Shown in pieces: positions 34,947-45,665 of a stretch of 64,000 nucleotides of DNA. Origin of the DNA: Hygrocybe punicea (taxonomy: Eukaryota; Basidiomycota; Agaricomycetes; Agaricales; Hygrophoraceae); contig OY744471.1 of the NCBI GenBank assembly GCA_963556145.1, forward strand, positions 861,590-925,589. Reading direction: 5' to 3'. A program made the translations under genes and the position numbers. Below the pieces are notes generated by a model, which was given only the letters and a program-made list of their open reading frames with translations, ran no database searches and had not been told where the DNA came from. How positions within the stretch are numbered: position 1 is the stretch's first letter; every line of letters starts with the position of its first letter.

Positions 34947-36182
34947 ATGGACTTCAGCACTCAATTAATATGTGATTGTGAGCTGTTGATTGATAGATTG
35001 GTATTGGCATACCAAAATCACGGTATTAATATTGCTGCTCATTTCTGCAGTAAATCTTCTACTGAATTCGACTTTAGTTACATTGGAATGGGATGCCGAC
35101 CGATATTCATCAAGATTGGGTCAAAAGCCGATGGGCTTCAACGCGACAAAGGAGGCTGCTCTAATGCGCCGACATCCCTTGCTCTGGAATCCCCCACGAA
35201 CGGTAAACACTCCGCTAAGTGTTTGAGATCACCATGGACGTATCCTTTGCTGGTATCTGCCCGATGCGTTGACACCGACTCAACAAGTATGTGGTTTGCC
35301 ATGACTGACACCTCTGAATTCAAATTACGTTAACAGGCTATCATTGCCGAATCGCTAAAGCATATGAACAAATTGTTGTCTCGAAGCATGTCAAGTGCTG
35401 CGAAGAAGAACTGGAGGACCGATCCAGCATTATTTCAGGCTAACACTCAATGCGGTTGGATAATGCCAGGCACAGTTGAGCTTTCTCCTGCTTGGTTTCA
35501 ACAAGGACACGATGTAATTATTATCATTGAAGACATGGCAATAGCTGAATATATATGAATGCAGATGCAAAATGAACCCATTGTGGTTTCCTTGGCCTTG
35601 AATGACACGAATGCCGAAGCCGGTGGAAGGGCCTGGCTAGATGCTGCAAGTGAATCGAACGCACTCATATCAGCAACTCTTTCCATTACACACCCCGAAT
35701 TGTACAAGTGTGGCCGAGAGACACTTCGGTGTTTGGAATCCAATGCCGAACTCTCTGATGTCCTGAGCCAATGGTCCTTGGCGTGTAATGGGATGTCGGT
35801 GATAAGCAATCGAGAAACACCAGCACATCAGGACAACAATTCACGTGCAGAGTGGTATGACATTTTGGTGACAATCGGGCCATACAAGGAAGCCGTTCTG
35901 GACTTGTCGAACATCAGCATTAGATTACAGTACAATTCAGGTACACTTGTCCATCTCGGTGGACGACTTTTAAGACACAGGGTTTGTCGGACGGATGGTG
36001 ATGGTGTTTGCCTTGCATTTTATATGAGAGATAACGTCCATGAGCGAGGGGTGCAGGCAGCATCATGGATGACTGTTGATCACATAAAGAATTCTTTTAC
36101 CCACCCATTAGCTGAATTACTTGTTCTTTACTTGTTCTTTATAATAATACCAGACAAATACTACAGAAGAGCATACATATAG
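34947..36182 (+). CDS. TET/JBP-family 2-oxoglutarate/Fe(II) dioxygenase
   Basis: TET/JBP enzymes oxidise methyl groups of DNA bases (5-methylcytosine in TET; thymine in JBP) with Fe(II) and 2-oxoglutarate. The last two exons are clear: about 35,338-35,513 (IIAESLKHMNKLLSR, then KKNWRTDPALFQ) and 35,562-36,182, joined by a GT-AG intron in phase 0. The double-stranded beta-helix core reads SVISNRETPAHQDNNSRAEW with the metal His at 35,826 and Asp at 35,832. YDILVTIGPYKEAVLDL follows, then GRLLRHRV with the distal metal His at 35,976, then CLAFYMRDNVHERG. All three iron ligands are present. Upstream exons (for example YSSRLGQKPMGFNATKEAAL, about 35,105-35,200) are less sure, so the start is approximate. 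It is convergent with the next gene, stops 18 bases apart. It is the element's first gene after the left TIR. Confidence 0.88.
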
Positions 36183-36422
36183 GATAACACTGATCAGACC
36201 TATGCCAACCGATGATGTATTTCGTCCAGAGTCTTCCACCTCATGCTCAACAGCTTTGCGTCATCTATTTTTTCGAAAGCCTGCCTTTGAATCAGCGTGT
36301 AGCTGGTTTCCATCTCCGCTCGGAGCGTCCCAAGATAACGCCGAAGTTCGGCGTTTTGCTTGACAGACAGACTTTCAATAAATGCTGACGATAAAGAAGC
36401 AGGTTGAAGACCCCACCGATCT

Positions 36423-36435
36423 TCAAGCCTCTCTT
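36423..36435. repeat. LINE target-site duplication, left copy
   Basis: TCAAGCCTCTCTT, identical to 44,430-44,442. It lies next to the LINE's poly(A) (seen as a T run on this strand). Confidence 0.92.
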
Positions 36436-38942
36436 TTTTTTTTTTTTTAAGTCAATTTTATTGTCCCGCAGGGCTAGACCCTATGTCGGACATTACATGT
36501 AAGGCTACGTGTAGTTATGAAGTGAATCGTGAAAGCGTTTGACTATATATTGGCATCAGCTTGTGAATGCAGCCATGATGGAGTAAGTCCCCCGGGGCCC
36601 CAGCATATCCTATGCTGTTTTAGTCACCTTGCCTGCGAGGGGGCCTCCTGGGTGCTGTTGGTGGGTTTGGGTACGGTTGGTCTGGACCAGATAAGTGCTC
36701 GGCTGCTGGGGCAGACATGCACGAGGGGATAAGGCCGCGGGGGGGAGAGAGGGTTCCGAGTGGTCATGAGTCAAGTTGTCATGTTGTTGGTGTATGTGCA
36801 TTGGTGTGGGTGTGAGTGAAGGTGGAGGTGGTGGAATGTATGCGTTCGGGACAAAGGGCGGCGGAATCTCGACATGTGCGAGTGGATGTGTGTATGTGTG
36901 GTTTGGTGGTAGCGCTGTATTATGGGAGTGGTTAGCTATGTGTGGTGTGGGTGATGAAGGTCACCGAATAGTTCTTTTAGTCTGCCTGTGCGCCGCACAT
37001 ATTTGATTAGTTCCGAGATTCCTTTTAGGTCATTGAGTAGGTGGGAGATGGAATTGGCGTTCATCCGGAGTGTGTTGACGAGCGTGTGACGCGGGTCACG
37101 GTAGGCTGGGCAGTCGAAGAGAAAGTGGTGGATGGTCTCTGTCGCTTGTTCGCATTTGGGGCAGACGTCGGTGTCCGATCTCTTGATTCTGTATAGATAT
37201 GCGTTGAGAGGGAGGTGAGCGGTGCGGATCTGTGTGATGAGGCTGGTCTGAGGATGCATTAGCTTAGTTGTTGTTTTTAGGAATTTAGTAATAGGAAAAT
37301 TTGGGTCTATGCGCGTGAAGCGTACGTAACGTGGCAAGCACAGCCAATTTTTCTTCCATTGTAGAATTAGTTGTTTGTCGTATGTTGATTTCAGAGCCGA
37401 GATATTGAGTGGTAAAGAGCGTGTGCGTAGTGATGGTGGTAGGGTTCGCCATGGGCTGTTGAGTCCTCTCGCTGCCCGCTTGGCTTCAGCGTCAGCCCTT
37501 TCGTTTCCATCGACTTTGCTGTGTCCTGATATCCAGCTGATTGAAAGAGCGAGGAGGGGGTTGGTGTCAGTGAGTCGCTGTGCCACCATGTGGAAAGTAT
37601 TTATCGTGTGTTGTCCTGATTGGGTTCTGTGTGAGGTAATGGCCTGGATAGTAGATTGGCAGTCTATGTAAAGGGAGACGTTACGTAGCGTTGATTCGCG
37701 GCTCAGTAGGTGCAGAGCTAGGACGCCGGCTATGTTTTCTGCCTCAACGTTGTGGTGGTCCTCGCTGGGACCTAGGTGGAAGCGCAGTATCTTGGGTCGA
37801 ACGCGTCCCCATCGGTAGAGGACAGCTGCCGCTCCGACTCCGCCGTCCAGAGTGGAACCATCGGAGTAGATCTTTATTTCGGCGTCGTCAGCCTCGTGTT
37901 GCTTGATGGAGTCTTCTCTTGTTCCTGGGATGTTGGTGCGGAACAGGAGGCGTGAGTTGACGGTTGCTAGGCTAGGGAGGATGGGCTCTATGGTGTTAGG
38001 GTCAATGTTGTAAAGGTGAGTGAGAGTATGTAAAGGGGATTTGTGTCTGGCAACGAGGTGCTTAGCGCAAGTTCTCAATGGCTTGTGGAGGGGGTGCGTC
38101 GCCGGCAGGGACGCCATTCTGACGATCGATCTATGGCAGACTTTGTGCATCAGGAGGTCGACTGGAAGGATTCCAGCATGGAGTTCGAGCAGGTCATTCG
38201 GGGCTGTCCTTAGAGCTCCCGTGATGGGGATTAGTGCGGTGCGTTGTAGTCTAGTTAGTTCGCGCATTGCCCTTACTGATCCTCTTCTGTGGTTACTGTC
38301 GGCTGGTTTGTGTGTCAGGGTGTACCAGACGTCGGCGGCGTAGGTCATCTTCGGTATCGCCACTGCTGTGTAGAGCCGTCGCATTAGGTTCTTGGGTATT
38401 CCCAATTTTGGGCGAGCTAGTCTGCGGAATAGGTGGATCCATTTTGTGGCCCTGGCTATCGTGTTCTCTCTTTGTTCGTGCCATTGTAAGTGTTGGTCCA
38501 TGATGATTCCTAGGAAGCGGTGCGATTTGGTGGGCGTGATGGTGGTGTTATTTAGGACTAGGGGGGGTCTGTCCATGTTGTTGCGCTGTGTGAAGTTTAT
38601 TAGGGCAAATTTGGTAGTCTCGAATTTGGAGTTGTGGTTCTTCGACCAGTCATAGGCTCCCTCGTGCTTGGTCATGAGGTTCTTGATATGGTCGTTGGTT
38701 TCAGCGAAGTTTATGCCCTCGACGTATATGGCCGCATCATCTACGAAGGCCACGGCTAATTCTTTTCGGCCTGTTGGTATTTCAAGGAGGTCAGCATTGT
38801 AGAAGAGATATACGATCATGGAGATGGGGTCGCCCTGTCCTATGCCGTTTTCCAGATGGATCAGGTCCGAAGTGAAGTCGTCAAAGGTGAGCCGCGTAGT
38901 TCTGTTGTTCAGTAGGTTGCCGACGAGTAGGACTAGGGGTTC

Positions 38943-40087
38943 AACAGAAATCCGAGCATGTGGCCTTGATGCTCAAGGTGGACGGTCCACACAACGAAAG
39001 CACGGTGATTCGGTGATGTCCAGGCATTGGTGGCAAAATGCAAGCGTCCAGGGTGGTCCTGTTTGAGAAATTTGTGAGCTGCGATATGTCTGAACGGATG
39101 TTTTACCCGTAGTAATTTGGCAACGCGATCTTTGCACCTCTCTAAAGCAGCCTTGACATCGCGTGCGACAGTGATCGGTGAGGGAAGCTCGAGCTTGGGT
39201 GGACCAGCCATAAGGAGTTCAGGGTCGTTCACGATGTTTGCAGGACGCCTGCTCTCCGTGACCCACTTGACGAGATGAGCACTAAAGAGGAAATTGTTAG
39301 ATACCCATATGCTACAAATATAATGTACCGTGCTTCGGCATTCGTGTGAGAGCGATGAGAGATGTTCACAGGCTTCTGGCCTTGTCTGGCAAACGAGGCG
39401 AAGATGGAACCGTTCGAGGAAGTTTCCTTTGCACCCAGAGTGGAAACATTCTGGACAGCCTCTAGACCCCAGCACCTTTCGGCGTGATGTCTGAGGTTTC
39501 CGGTGGAGGACTTGTCCTTCTTGTCCTGATAACGCCGTTGGAGTGGTAGCGAGTGCCTGGTCACGTGACGAGGCTCCCACGGTTTGTTGTAGATAGATCC
39601 CTGTCAGTAGTCAGTCCCAATCAAGCCTTCCTCGCCAGCTCTCCAGTGAGACTCTCCAGCTAGCCCCTGGAGCGGTACCTCCGTACCACTCCACCGTACG
39701 CCTCCACCACCTTTACAGACCCGGGCTGCGCAGCGGAACCAATGGTAGAGACGTTTCTGGTCGTCGTATTTGATGGTGACATCGGTTTTGAAGAATTGAT
39801 AGATTGGCGAGCGCCATGTTAGTTTTGCTTTAGCTGAATCCGAAGCTCGTAAGACTCTAATCAGCAGAAGGTGAGCACTTACCGAGTTCTTCTTCCGGGC
39901 TATCGGGCTTCTCACTGTCAGACTTCTCAGTATTGGAATCGACCTCGATCGGATCATCGGGAGGCTGGGATGTGGTAGACAAGATCGAGTGAGTTGAGGG
40001 AGTCTTATGAAGCGAAGTAGTAGTAATGCTCTTTTGAGCATGTTTAGCAGACGTGGATTTGGAAGGGGTCTTTTTGGCGGTGGGCAT
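38943..40087 (-). pseudogene. hAT transposase, N-terminal half
   Basis: Starts at ATG 40,087 (MPTAKKTPSKSTSAKHAQ) with a Ser/Asp-rich leader. After an intron a BED finger follows: SPIYQFFKTDVTIKYDDQKR then LYHWFRCAARVC, and in the next frame STGNLRHHAERCWG with the His/Cys ligands. Later exons read LVKWVTESRRPANIVNDPEL and HPGRLHFATNAWTSPNHRAF. Here the family's catalytic Asp (TDAWTS) is Asn. The frame ends at the element edge, so the central and C-terminal domains are missing. It differs from the hAT gene at 18,524-21,220. Confidence 0.8.
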
Positions 40088-40487
40088 GGTGGGTAAGAGA
40101 TATGAGAGACAGGTTATAGAGAAAAAGGAGGAGACTTTATACGCACAGAGATTGGATTGATCCGCAGATCAAAAAAAAAACTGCCCGATGGATCCATGAG
40201 TGTGTTGCAACGACTAACAACATCGAAGCGAATACTGAATGGGATTTGCAGACAGGATTTCGAGAAGTGGGAGGGCAGCATGGTCAACGATGCTGAATGA
40301 ATTGGACCTGTCAACGGAGAGCAATGAAACACGGGGAATTGTCGAAGTCAGGCGTGGGAACCCGTGAAACCCGGAGAACCGCAATTTCGGGTACGGTATT
40401 GCCTGGGGTGCTGAATCGGCAACCCATACCCGGAACCGCGGCACCCGTTATAGGGACCCTCGGGTAAACCCGAACCCATGTTATACC
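38943..40487 (-). mobile_element. hAT-type fragment inserted in LINE ORF2
   Basis: The LINE reading frame is clean on both sides, and CTAGGGGTTC occurs at 38,933-38,942 and 40,488-40,497, a target duplication of 8-10 bases. The right part (40,350-40,487) is full of GGGTTCGGGT/ACCCGAACCC strings typical of hAT ends. The left end shows no matching inverted repeat, so this is a truncated element. Confidence 0.8.
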
Positions 40488-42805
40488 CTAGGGGTTCGGG
40501 TACCCTTCGTTTCCACATGTTGTGAAGTAGCCGGTCAGTGACAGCGTTTGGGAAGGCGCCTTCGATGTCTAAGAATAGAATGGCTGCGACTCGTTTGTTT
40601 CGCCAAGCGTGCTTTATGCGGTGTACGAGTATGTGCATGGAGTCTGTGGTGGTGCATCCTGGCCATCCTCCGAAGTGATGTGGGGGGAGAAGCTGGTGCT
40701 CGTCTGCCATGTGGGTGATAGTCTCTGAGATAATGGATGTGAGTAGCTTTGGGAGGGTGTTTAGTAGAACTATGGGGCGGTAGGCCTTAGGTATGTCGTA
40801 TCTTGGCTTGTCCGGTTTTCGGAGGGCGCATGTGGTGGAAAGTTTCCAGGGGTCGTGGTAGATGTTGAGTGTCAGTATGGCGTTGAAGACGGCGTGGATG
40901 TGGTCGATTATGAGTTCCGAGGACTCCTTGAGTACGAGGTTTGGTATTCCGTCAGGGCCGGGGGCTTTGTGGGGGTGGATCTTAGCGATGTGTTTGATGA
41001 TGACGTCTTTGGGAATGCTCGCTATGTAGGGCACGCATGCTGGGTATATGAAGTTTGGGGGGACCGTGGAGTGATCGGGTGGGGGTGGGAAGAAGGATTT
41101 AGCTATAGCTAGACTTTTGGCATCATTTGAGGTAGCGTAGGTTTTGCTGCCATCCGGGTGAGTGATTTCTAGAGTGGGGATGGAGGTTTTGCCCCCGTCC
41201 CCTCTTGGGTTGTCACTTATGGGATTGGAGGCGCATTTGTTGATTGACCATATGTCGTGGTCGCTCGCTTCGTCTAGGAAGGCGGACCAGTGTCTTTCCT
41301 TTGCCTTGAGTATTTCATCGCCATAGTGGTTGCGTGCTGTCCTGTGTTCGTTGTGGCTGGGGTGAGTGGCATCCATGCGATGACGGTGTGAGAGGCGACT
41401 TAGCCTGTTTTTCGTTCGCTTCAATTCGTTTAGTTGAGGAGTCCACCATCGTTTGGAGTGCGGACACGGGGTAAAGAGGGGAACCACTGCGTCAATCGTG
41501 GACTGTAGCGTGCGGGTTAGCGTGATAATGGTTTTATCGAGTTGTTGTTGAGATAGTATAGGTGTTGGGGGTGGTAGTAGTTTCAGCCGGGTGTCTAGGT
41601 GGGCTCGGAAGGCGTCCCAGTCGACGTTGCGGAAGTTTCGCGAGGGGTTTCCGGGTCATATTCTGGTTGAGAATGTGATTGAGGTTAGTATCGGGAGGTG
41701 ATCGGTGCCAGTTGGGCGTTGGTCTGGTTTGGTGTCGCAAGTTTGGATGAGGTCGAAGGTCTTGGCCATACAGAATACATTATCGGTTCTGGTCCAGTTT
41801 TTTGTCGCCATGGATTCTAGAGTGGGGATGTCTTTGGGCAAAGCCATGACCATGTTGCAGTCTGCCGTTGCTTCTATTAGTTTGGTTGCCTGCGCTAGGG
41901 CGTTGGTGGTGAAGAGGTGGTGATTGCGTTCTTCGTCCCAAAGGGGGTGGTGTCTGTTGAAGTCGCCGCACCAGAGCATGTGGTCGGTTTCTAGTGAGTA
42001 TAGGTCTACTTCGTTGCTTTGGGCGTAGTTTTGGAGGACATTTAGAGAGTTGGAGTGGTGGCAGTCATTATAGATGTTAAAGATAGAGAAGTTGTCTGTG
42101 GGGCTTTTTATCCTGATGGCGGTGAGGTCGTTAGAGCCGTGAATCTTGATTTGCTCCCAATTATTAGTGTCGAGCTTGGAGTTTACTAGGATGACTGAGC
42201 GGACTGTTGAATTGGATGTGAAGCGGTCAGAGGGGTAGACTACCCTCCAATTGTGTGTTGCTTTAGTGTTACCGTAGAAGTCGAAATAGGGTTCCTGTAG
42301 TAAGAGGACGTTGCAGTTAGTGTGAATCAGTGAGTTAATAAGATCCCAGTGTGCTTTGGCGGATTTGTTGAGATTAATTTGCCATATGTTTAATTGCATC
42401 GGCTGGAGGTTCGGGTGTTCAGGCATTGGTCAATGGCGCTGGAGCGGGGATACTGCCGGACGTGCTAGCGATCGCAAGGGGGGGGTGGGAGGTGATAGGT
42501 GGCGGAGGCTCGTCGCCCCAACCAATGGGCGTTGGGATGCGGGTGGTGTGGCGGGGGGTTTGTCTTTCGAATGATATGGTAGTTTGCCTTGTTTGTCTGT
42601 TGGTTGACGGTCGGTTACAAAGAGGAGGGGGTAAAGGTTGGTCGAATATTGAGCGAGGTGGGGAGTAGTGCCGAGATGCGGGAGAGAGTGGCAGGAGCGG
42701 GTACGGGGATCGCTGTCTCTCTGTCGTCTCGGGTCGGTGGTGCAAGGGGTGATGACTGTCAGTGTGGGTATGAGCTGCGTCTTTGCCGGGGTATTGGGAC
42801 TGAGT

Positions 42806-44272
42806 CTAGGGTTCCGCTGTGGGGTAGTAGGGGAGTAGGTTCTCGGGGTTGCGTGTATCTATGTCTTTGCACTTCTGGGCAAAGGTGGGGCAGTTGCGAT
42901 CCCAGCTGGTGTGTCCATGTCGTCTGCAGGGGGTGCAGAAGGGTTGGTTGGGGTTGTTGCACGATGGGGTCCTGTGCTGGCCGCCACAAGTTCCGCAGAT
43001 GTCATTGTCTGCCGGGCAGTGGGCTGCGGTATGGTTCCATTGGTGGCAGCGTAAGCAGCATATGGGTTCCTTCTTGCATTTGCTGGTGTTTATCCTTTTG
43101 TGGCATATAAAGAAGCCCTTAGCGAGGATCTGATTGGCGGTCTCGGGGTTGCTGAACGAGAATATCGCGTGGCCACAGGTTTGGTTGGGTGAGCGGCGAT
43201 CCTTGGGTTTGATCCAATTGGCTCGCGCGATAGAGTTTTCTGGGAGGTCGTTGACCTCTTCGATTTCTCTGATGTGGGTGGATGAGTCTGGGTCGAAGGA
43301 GAGTGGGATGAAGTAAGCGATGGCGGGGTAGGTGCGGCGCTTGACGGCTGCTCCGTGTCCAAACTCTTTTAGGAAGGTGGTTAGATGTGCTTCGTCGTCA
43401 CGGATCCATTGGGTAGTCATAGTCGTGTTGGCCTCTAGCAGTATGCCTCCGTTGCGTAATCTCGTTACTCCTAGGAATTTAAAGGTTGATGGGGGATTGG
43501 TGGCTTTGAGTGCCGAGTTAGCTTTTTCAGTAATTCTCGCTAGACTGATGTCTAGTGCTTTCTTCGTTTCCGGGGAGTCCGTGACGTCGAGGAGGAGTTG
43601 GCGGGCGCGTAGCTGTTCCTTTGCCGTGATGCGGGGGTCTCTGGTGTCGGTTGTGGGGGGTCTTGTGTTTTGGTTGAGTACTACATCTTTGTACGTGGAG
43701 GTTGTGGTTTCGAAGGTGGTGGAGGTTTTGGCTAGGTGTGCCGCGGTCTGCTGGAGTTGAGTACTGGTGTTTGAGAAGATGGTTTCAATGCGCTCCGCTA
43801 AGCGGGTAGAGATGCTTTCGATGATGGGCTCGATTGCGTGGTCTATGTTCTCTTGGATTGTGTTGGTTTGCTGTTTGAGCTCATTAGCGACTGCGTCGGC
43901 CAGGGTATTGATTTTGGTGTTGAAGTCTAGCGAGTTGAGTAAGATTGCTACGGATCGTACGATGTTGGCGACGGTAGCGATCGTATTGTTGTTGTCGTCC
44001 GTGGTGAATATCTGTGTTAATATGCCGGAGAGGGCAGGGATATCAAGATCTGGGTTGGGGGGTAGGAGGGACTTAGCTATGAGGAAGTTTAGCCCCTGTT
44101 GTGCCGATTCCAGTTCCAATTCTTGTTCTAGGTCAGTTTCTGCCTGTCGATTAGCGGTGAGTCGTGAGGCTCTAGTTTCGGGTGGGGTCGAGGTTGTGGC
44201 TTGGGTCTGCCTGGTGCGTTTGCTTTTGGGGCCTTCGCAGGTGGTTGCCCATTGCCGCGAATTCATACTCAT
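42806..44272 (-). CDS. LINE ORF1 (gag-like, CCHC knuckles)
   Basis: An uninterrupted 488-aa frame starting MSMNSRQWATTCEGP. The N-terminal half is helical with many Asn/Thr. The middle has an RNA-binding-like region (PPSTFKFLGVTRLRNGGILL). The C-terminus has three Cys/His clusters: CCLRCHQWNHTAAHC, CGTCGGQHRTPSC and CTPCRRHGHTSWDRNC. ORF1 proteins coat LINE RNA. It precedes ORF2 by about 380 bases. The intact frame implies a fairly recent insertion. Confidence 0.9.
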   Translation of the reverse strand: MSMNSRQWATTCEGPKSKRTRQTQATTSTPPETRASRLTANRQAETDLEQELELESAQQGLNFLIAKSLLPPNPDLDIPALSGILTQIFTTDDNNNTIATVANIVRSVAILLNSLDFNTKINTLADAVANELKQQTNTIQENIDHAIEPIIESISTRLAERIETIFSNTSTQLQQTAAHLAKTSTTFETTTSTYKDVVLNQNTRPPTTDTRDPRITAKEQLRARQLLLDVTDSPETKKALDISLARITEKANSALKATNPPSTFKFLGVTRLRNGGILLEANTTMTTQWIRDDEAHLTTFLKEFGHGAAVKRRTYPAIAYFIPLSFDPDSSTHIREIEEVNDLPENSIARANWIKPKDRRSPNQTCGHAIFSFSNPETANQILAKGFFICHKRINTSKCKKEPICCLRCHQWNHTAAHCPADNDICGTCGGQHRTPSCNNPNQPFCTPCRRHGHTSWDRNCPTFAQKCKDIDTRNPENLLPYYPTAEP

Positions 44273-44429
44273 TTTGTGGTATTTGTTTTATGTGTGATTT
44301 GGAAAGATTTTTGGGTGATAAGGGGGGGTTAGTATGTGTGGAAGTAGGCCTATAGCCCAGTCTACGAGGAGCTCCTTTTTTCGGGGTCCCTGTGGGGGTG
44401 CCATGCGGTTATAGATCAAGAACCGTCCC

Positions 44430-44442
44430 TCAAGCCTCTCTT
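44430..44442. repeat. LINE target-site duplication, right copy
   Basis: TCAAGCCTCTCTT, identical to 36,423-36,435; it lies within the coding frame of the split cargo gene. Confidence 0.92.
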
Positions 44443-45665
44443 CTCGCCCCTTGCCTTTGTCAGTTGACATTGAGGTGTTATCTAAGCTGGTGCCATCCAA
44501 TTCGTCGACATCCATCTCAGCACTGGACGCCGATGCCGATGCCGATGTTTGACGATCCGACAATGTTTCAATGAGGGGCAATCCATTCCAACATGGACTG
44601 CTTGACTGACTTGATGGACTGCTCGTTGGGCTTGATGGCCTGGTGGCAACATTTGGCATATTGAGAACCTGATCTTTGATGTTGTCGAGGTCCTTTCAAT
44701 TGACTCGTGAATGAGCAGCTGTCATGGATTTCTTGCAGGCAAACCTCGCCTCCCAAAGTTGGGGCAGCTCCTCTGATAACCTGCCCGAAGTCGATGCATA
44801 TGCCATTCGAAAGGCAAAGGCTGTTTCAGGCTGTCCATGATTCAACTCTGGAATATGGAAAGCAGAGAACAAAAAATAATACCTGCATCATGGTCACCGC
44901 TGCAAAGTATCCCGCAAAGGAGATCAGAATGCGTCCCGGTTCCTCGGGGACCGATCCTTCCTCTTCCTCCCACCAATGCCCACCATCCAGATGTTTGACG
45001 ACAAAGGCAGGGGGCAATGTGTCGATTGGGAGGTCTTGTTCAGAAACATCCTTCCATAAATATGGCAGAGCATGTCGATACAGCGATTTAGCTGTTTCTC
45101 GAATCACATCCGGGATTTCCAATCTGATTCTGGCGATTTGCGCAGTGCCGATGGCGACCATGGCTGCTGCCTGCACAAGAAAGTGTAAATTGTTTTAGCA
45201 GACAGAGCTAGCATTAAGTCAATGAACTCACTATTTCTGACTGCATGTTCGATTCCCATCTTGTCCGCTGCTCGATGGTCAGCTCATCCCAATCGGCTAT
45301 CAACGCCCATGTCGCCATTTTGACTCGGCGTCCAAGGAGATTCAGGAGGTGTTGACATTCCCGTGTTTGTGCCATAAGAAAGCCGGTATAGGTCAATGAT
45401 GAATGTTTTATTTATCTGTGTTTGAAATTTTCATAGACTGTATCACTCAATCGACACCGATTCTGAAAGATGTCACTAGCCAGGCTCACTAATACACTAA
45501 TAACGATATCTTGTTATGCCAGTCGCTTATGAGACATGTTGAGGACACCCTTGCAAATGGGCCCCGATTTTCTGTTGTAAAGCCGCTGCAGCTCGGCGCT
45601 GATGTTCTATTCAGTGGGGACATTGCTGAATGGCGTCACGGAGACACTTATATTTGGCAGATTTT

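Larger units (their letters stand above)
36936..42426 (-). pseudogene. LINE ORF2: endonuclease, reverse transcriptase, RNase H
   Basis: In order: an AP-like endonuclease (LNIWQINLNKSAKAHW, LLLQEPYFD, HMLWCGDFNRHHPLWDE, TGTDHLPI) ending at an in-frame TGA (41,656-41,658). The frame continues across it into KRWWTPQLNELKRTKNRL and the RT domain (HPHKAPGPDGIPN, YRPIVLLNTLPKLL, HQLLPPHHFGGWPG, ILFLDIEGAFPNAV). A hAT insertion at 40,487-38,943 splits the RT. Beyond it come LENGIGQGDPIS and AVAFVDDAAIY (catalytic Asp pair), then RNase H (IKIYSDGSTLDGGVG, VEAENIAGVLAL, SWISGHSKVDGNERAD), and the terminal CPKCEQATETIHHFLFDC knuckle. The TGA could have come from CGA by one C-to-T change at CpG. Confidence 0.93.
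36436..44429 (-). mobile_element. Non-LTR retrotransposon (LINE), RNase H-bearing, 8.0 kb
   Basis: Insertion is flanked by 13-bp direct repeats and ends in a T run at 36,436 (poly(A) on the minus strand). ORF1 is a gag-like protein with CCHC knuckles; ORF2 has endonuclease, reverse transcriptase, RNase H and a C-terminal CCHC. This layout fits Tad-like or I-like fungal LINEs. The 5' end appears full length, with about 150 bases before ORF1. ORF2 carries one stop and a 1.5-kb hAT insertion, so the copy is dead. Confidence 0.93.
36200..45375 (-). pseudogene. Unknown KDZ-cargo gene, split by a LINE
   Basis: Starts at ATG 45,375 (MAQTRECQHLLNLLGRR). Exon 1 is 45,375-45,232; exon 2 runs from about 45,170 (AAAMVAIGTAQIARIRLEIP ... 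DGGHWWEEEEGSVPEEPGR). Further exons read PETAFAFRMAYASTSG and a Ser/Pro-rich part with SASASAS from GGCATC repeats, then MDVDELD and KGKGREERLE. Here an 8-kb LINE interrupts the frame. After the LINE the frame continues exactly (DRWGLQPASLSSAFIESLSV ... KTLDEIHHRLA) to a stop at 36,200-36,202. The family is not recognised; the C-terminal 70 residues look coiled-coil. It was an intact gene when the LINE landed, as only the insertion breaks it. Confidence 0.78.

Noticed and set aside
37375..38655. Plus-strand ORFs across the LINE
   Set aside because: Shadows of the LINE ORF2 coding strand, which carries clear RT and RNase H motifs on the minus strand.
42426..44297. Plus-strand ORFs of up to 176 codons opposite LINE ORF1
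   Set aside because: Antisense of the 488-codon ORF1 with its CCHC knuckles; no motifs of their own.
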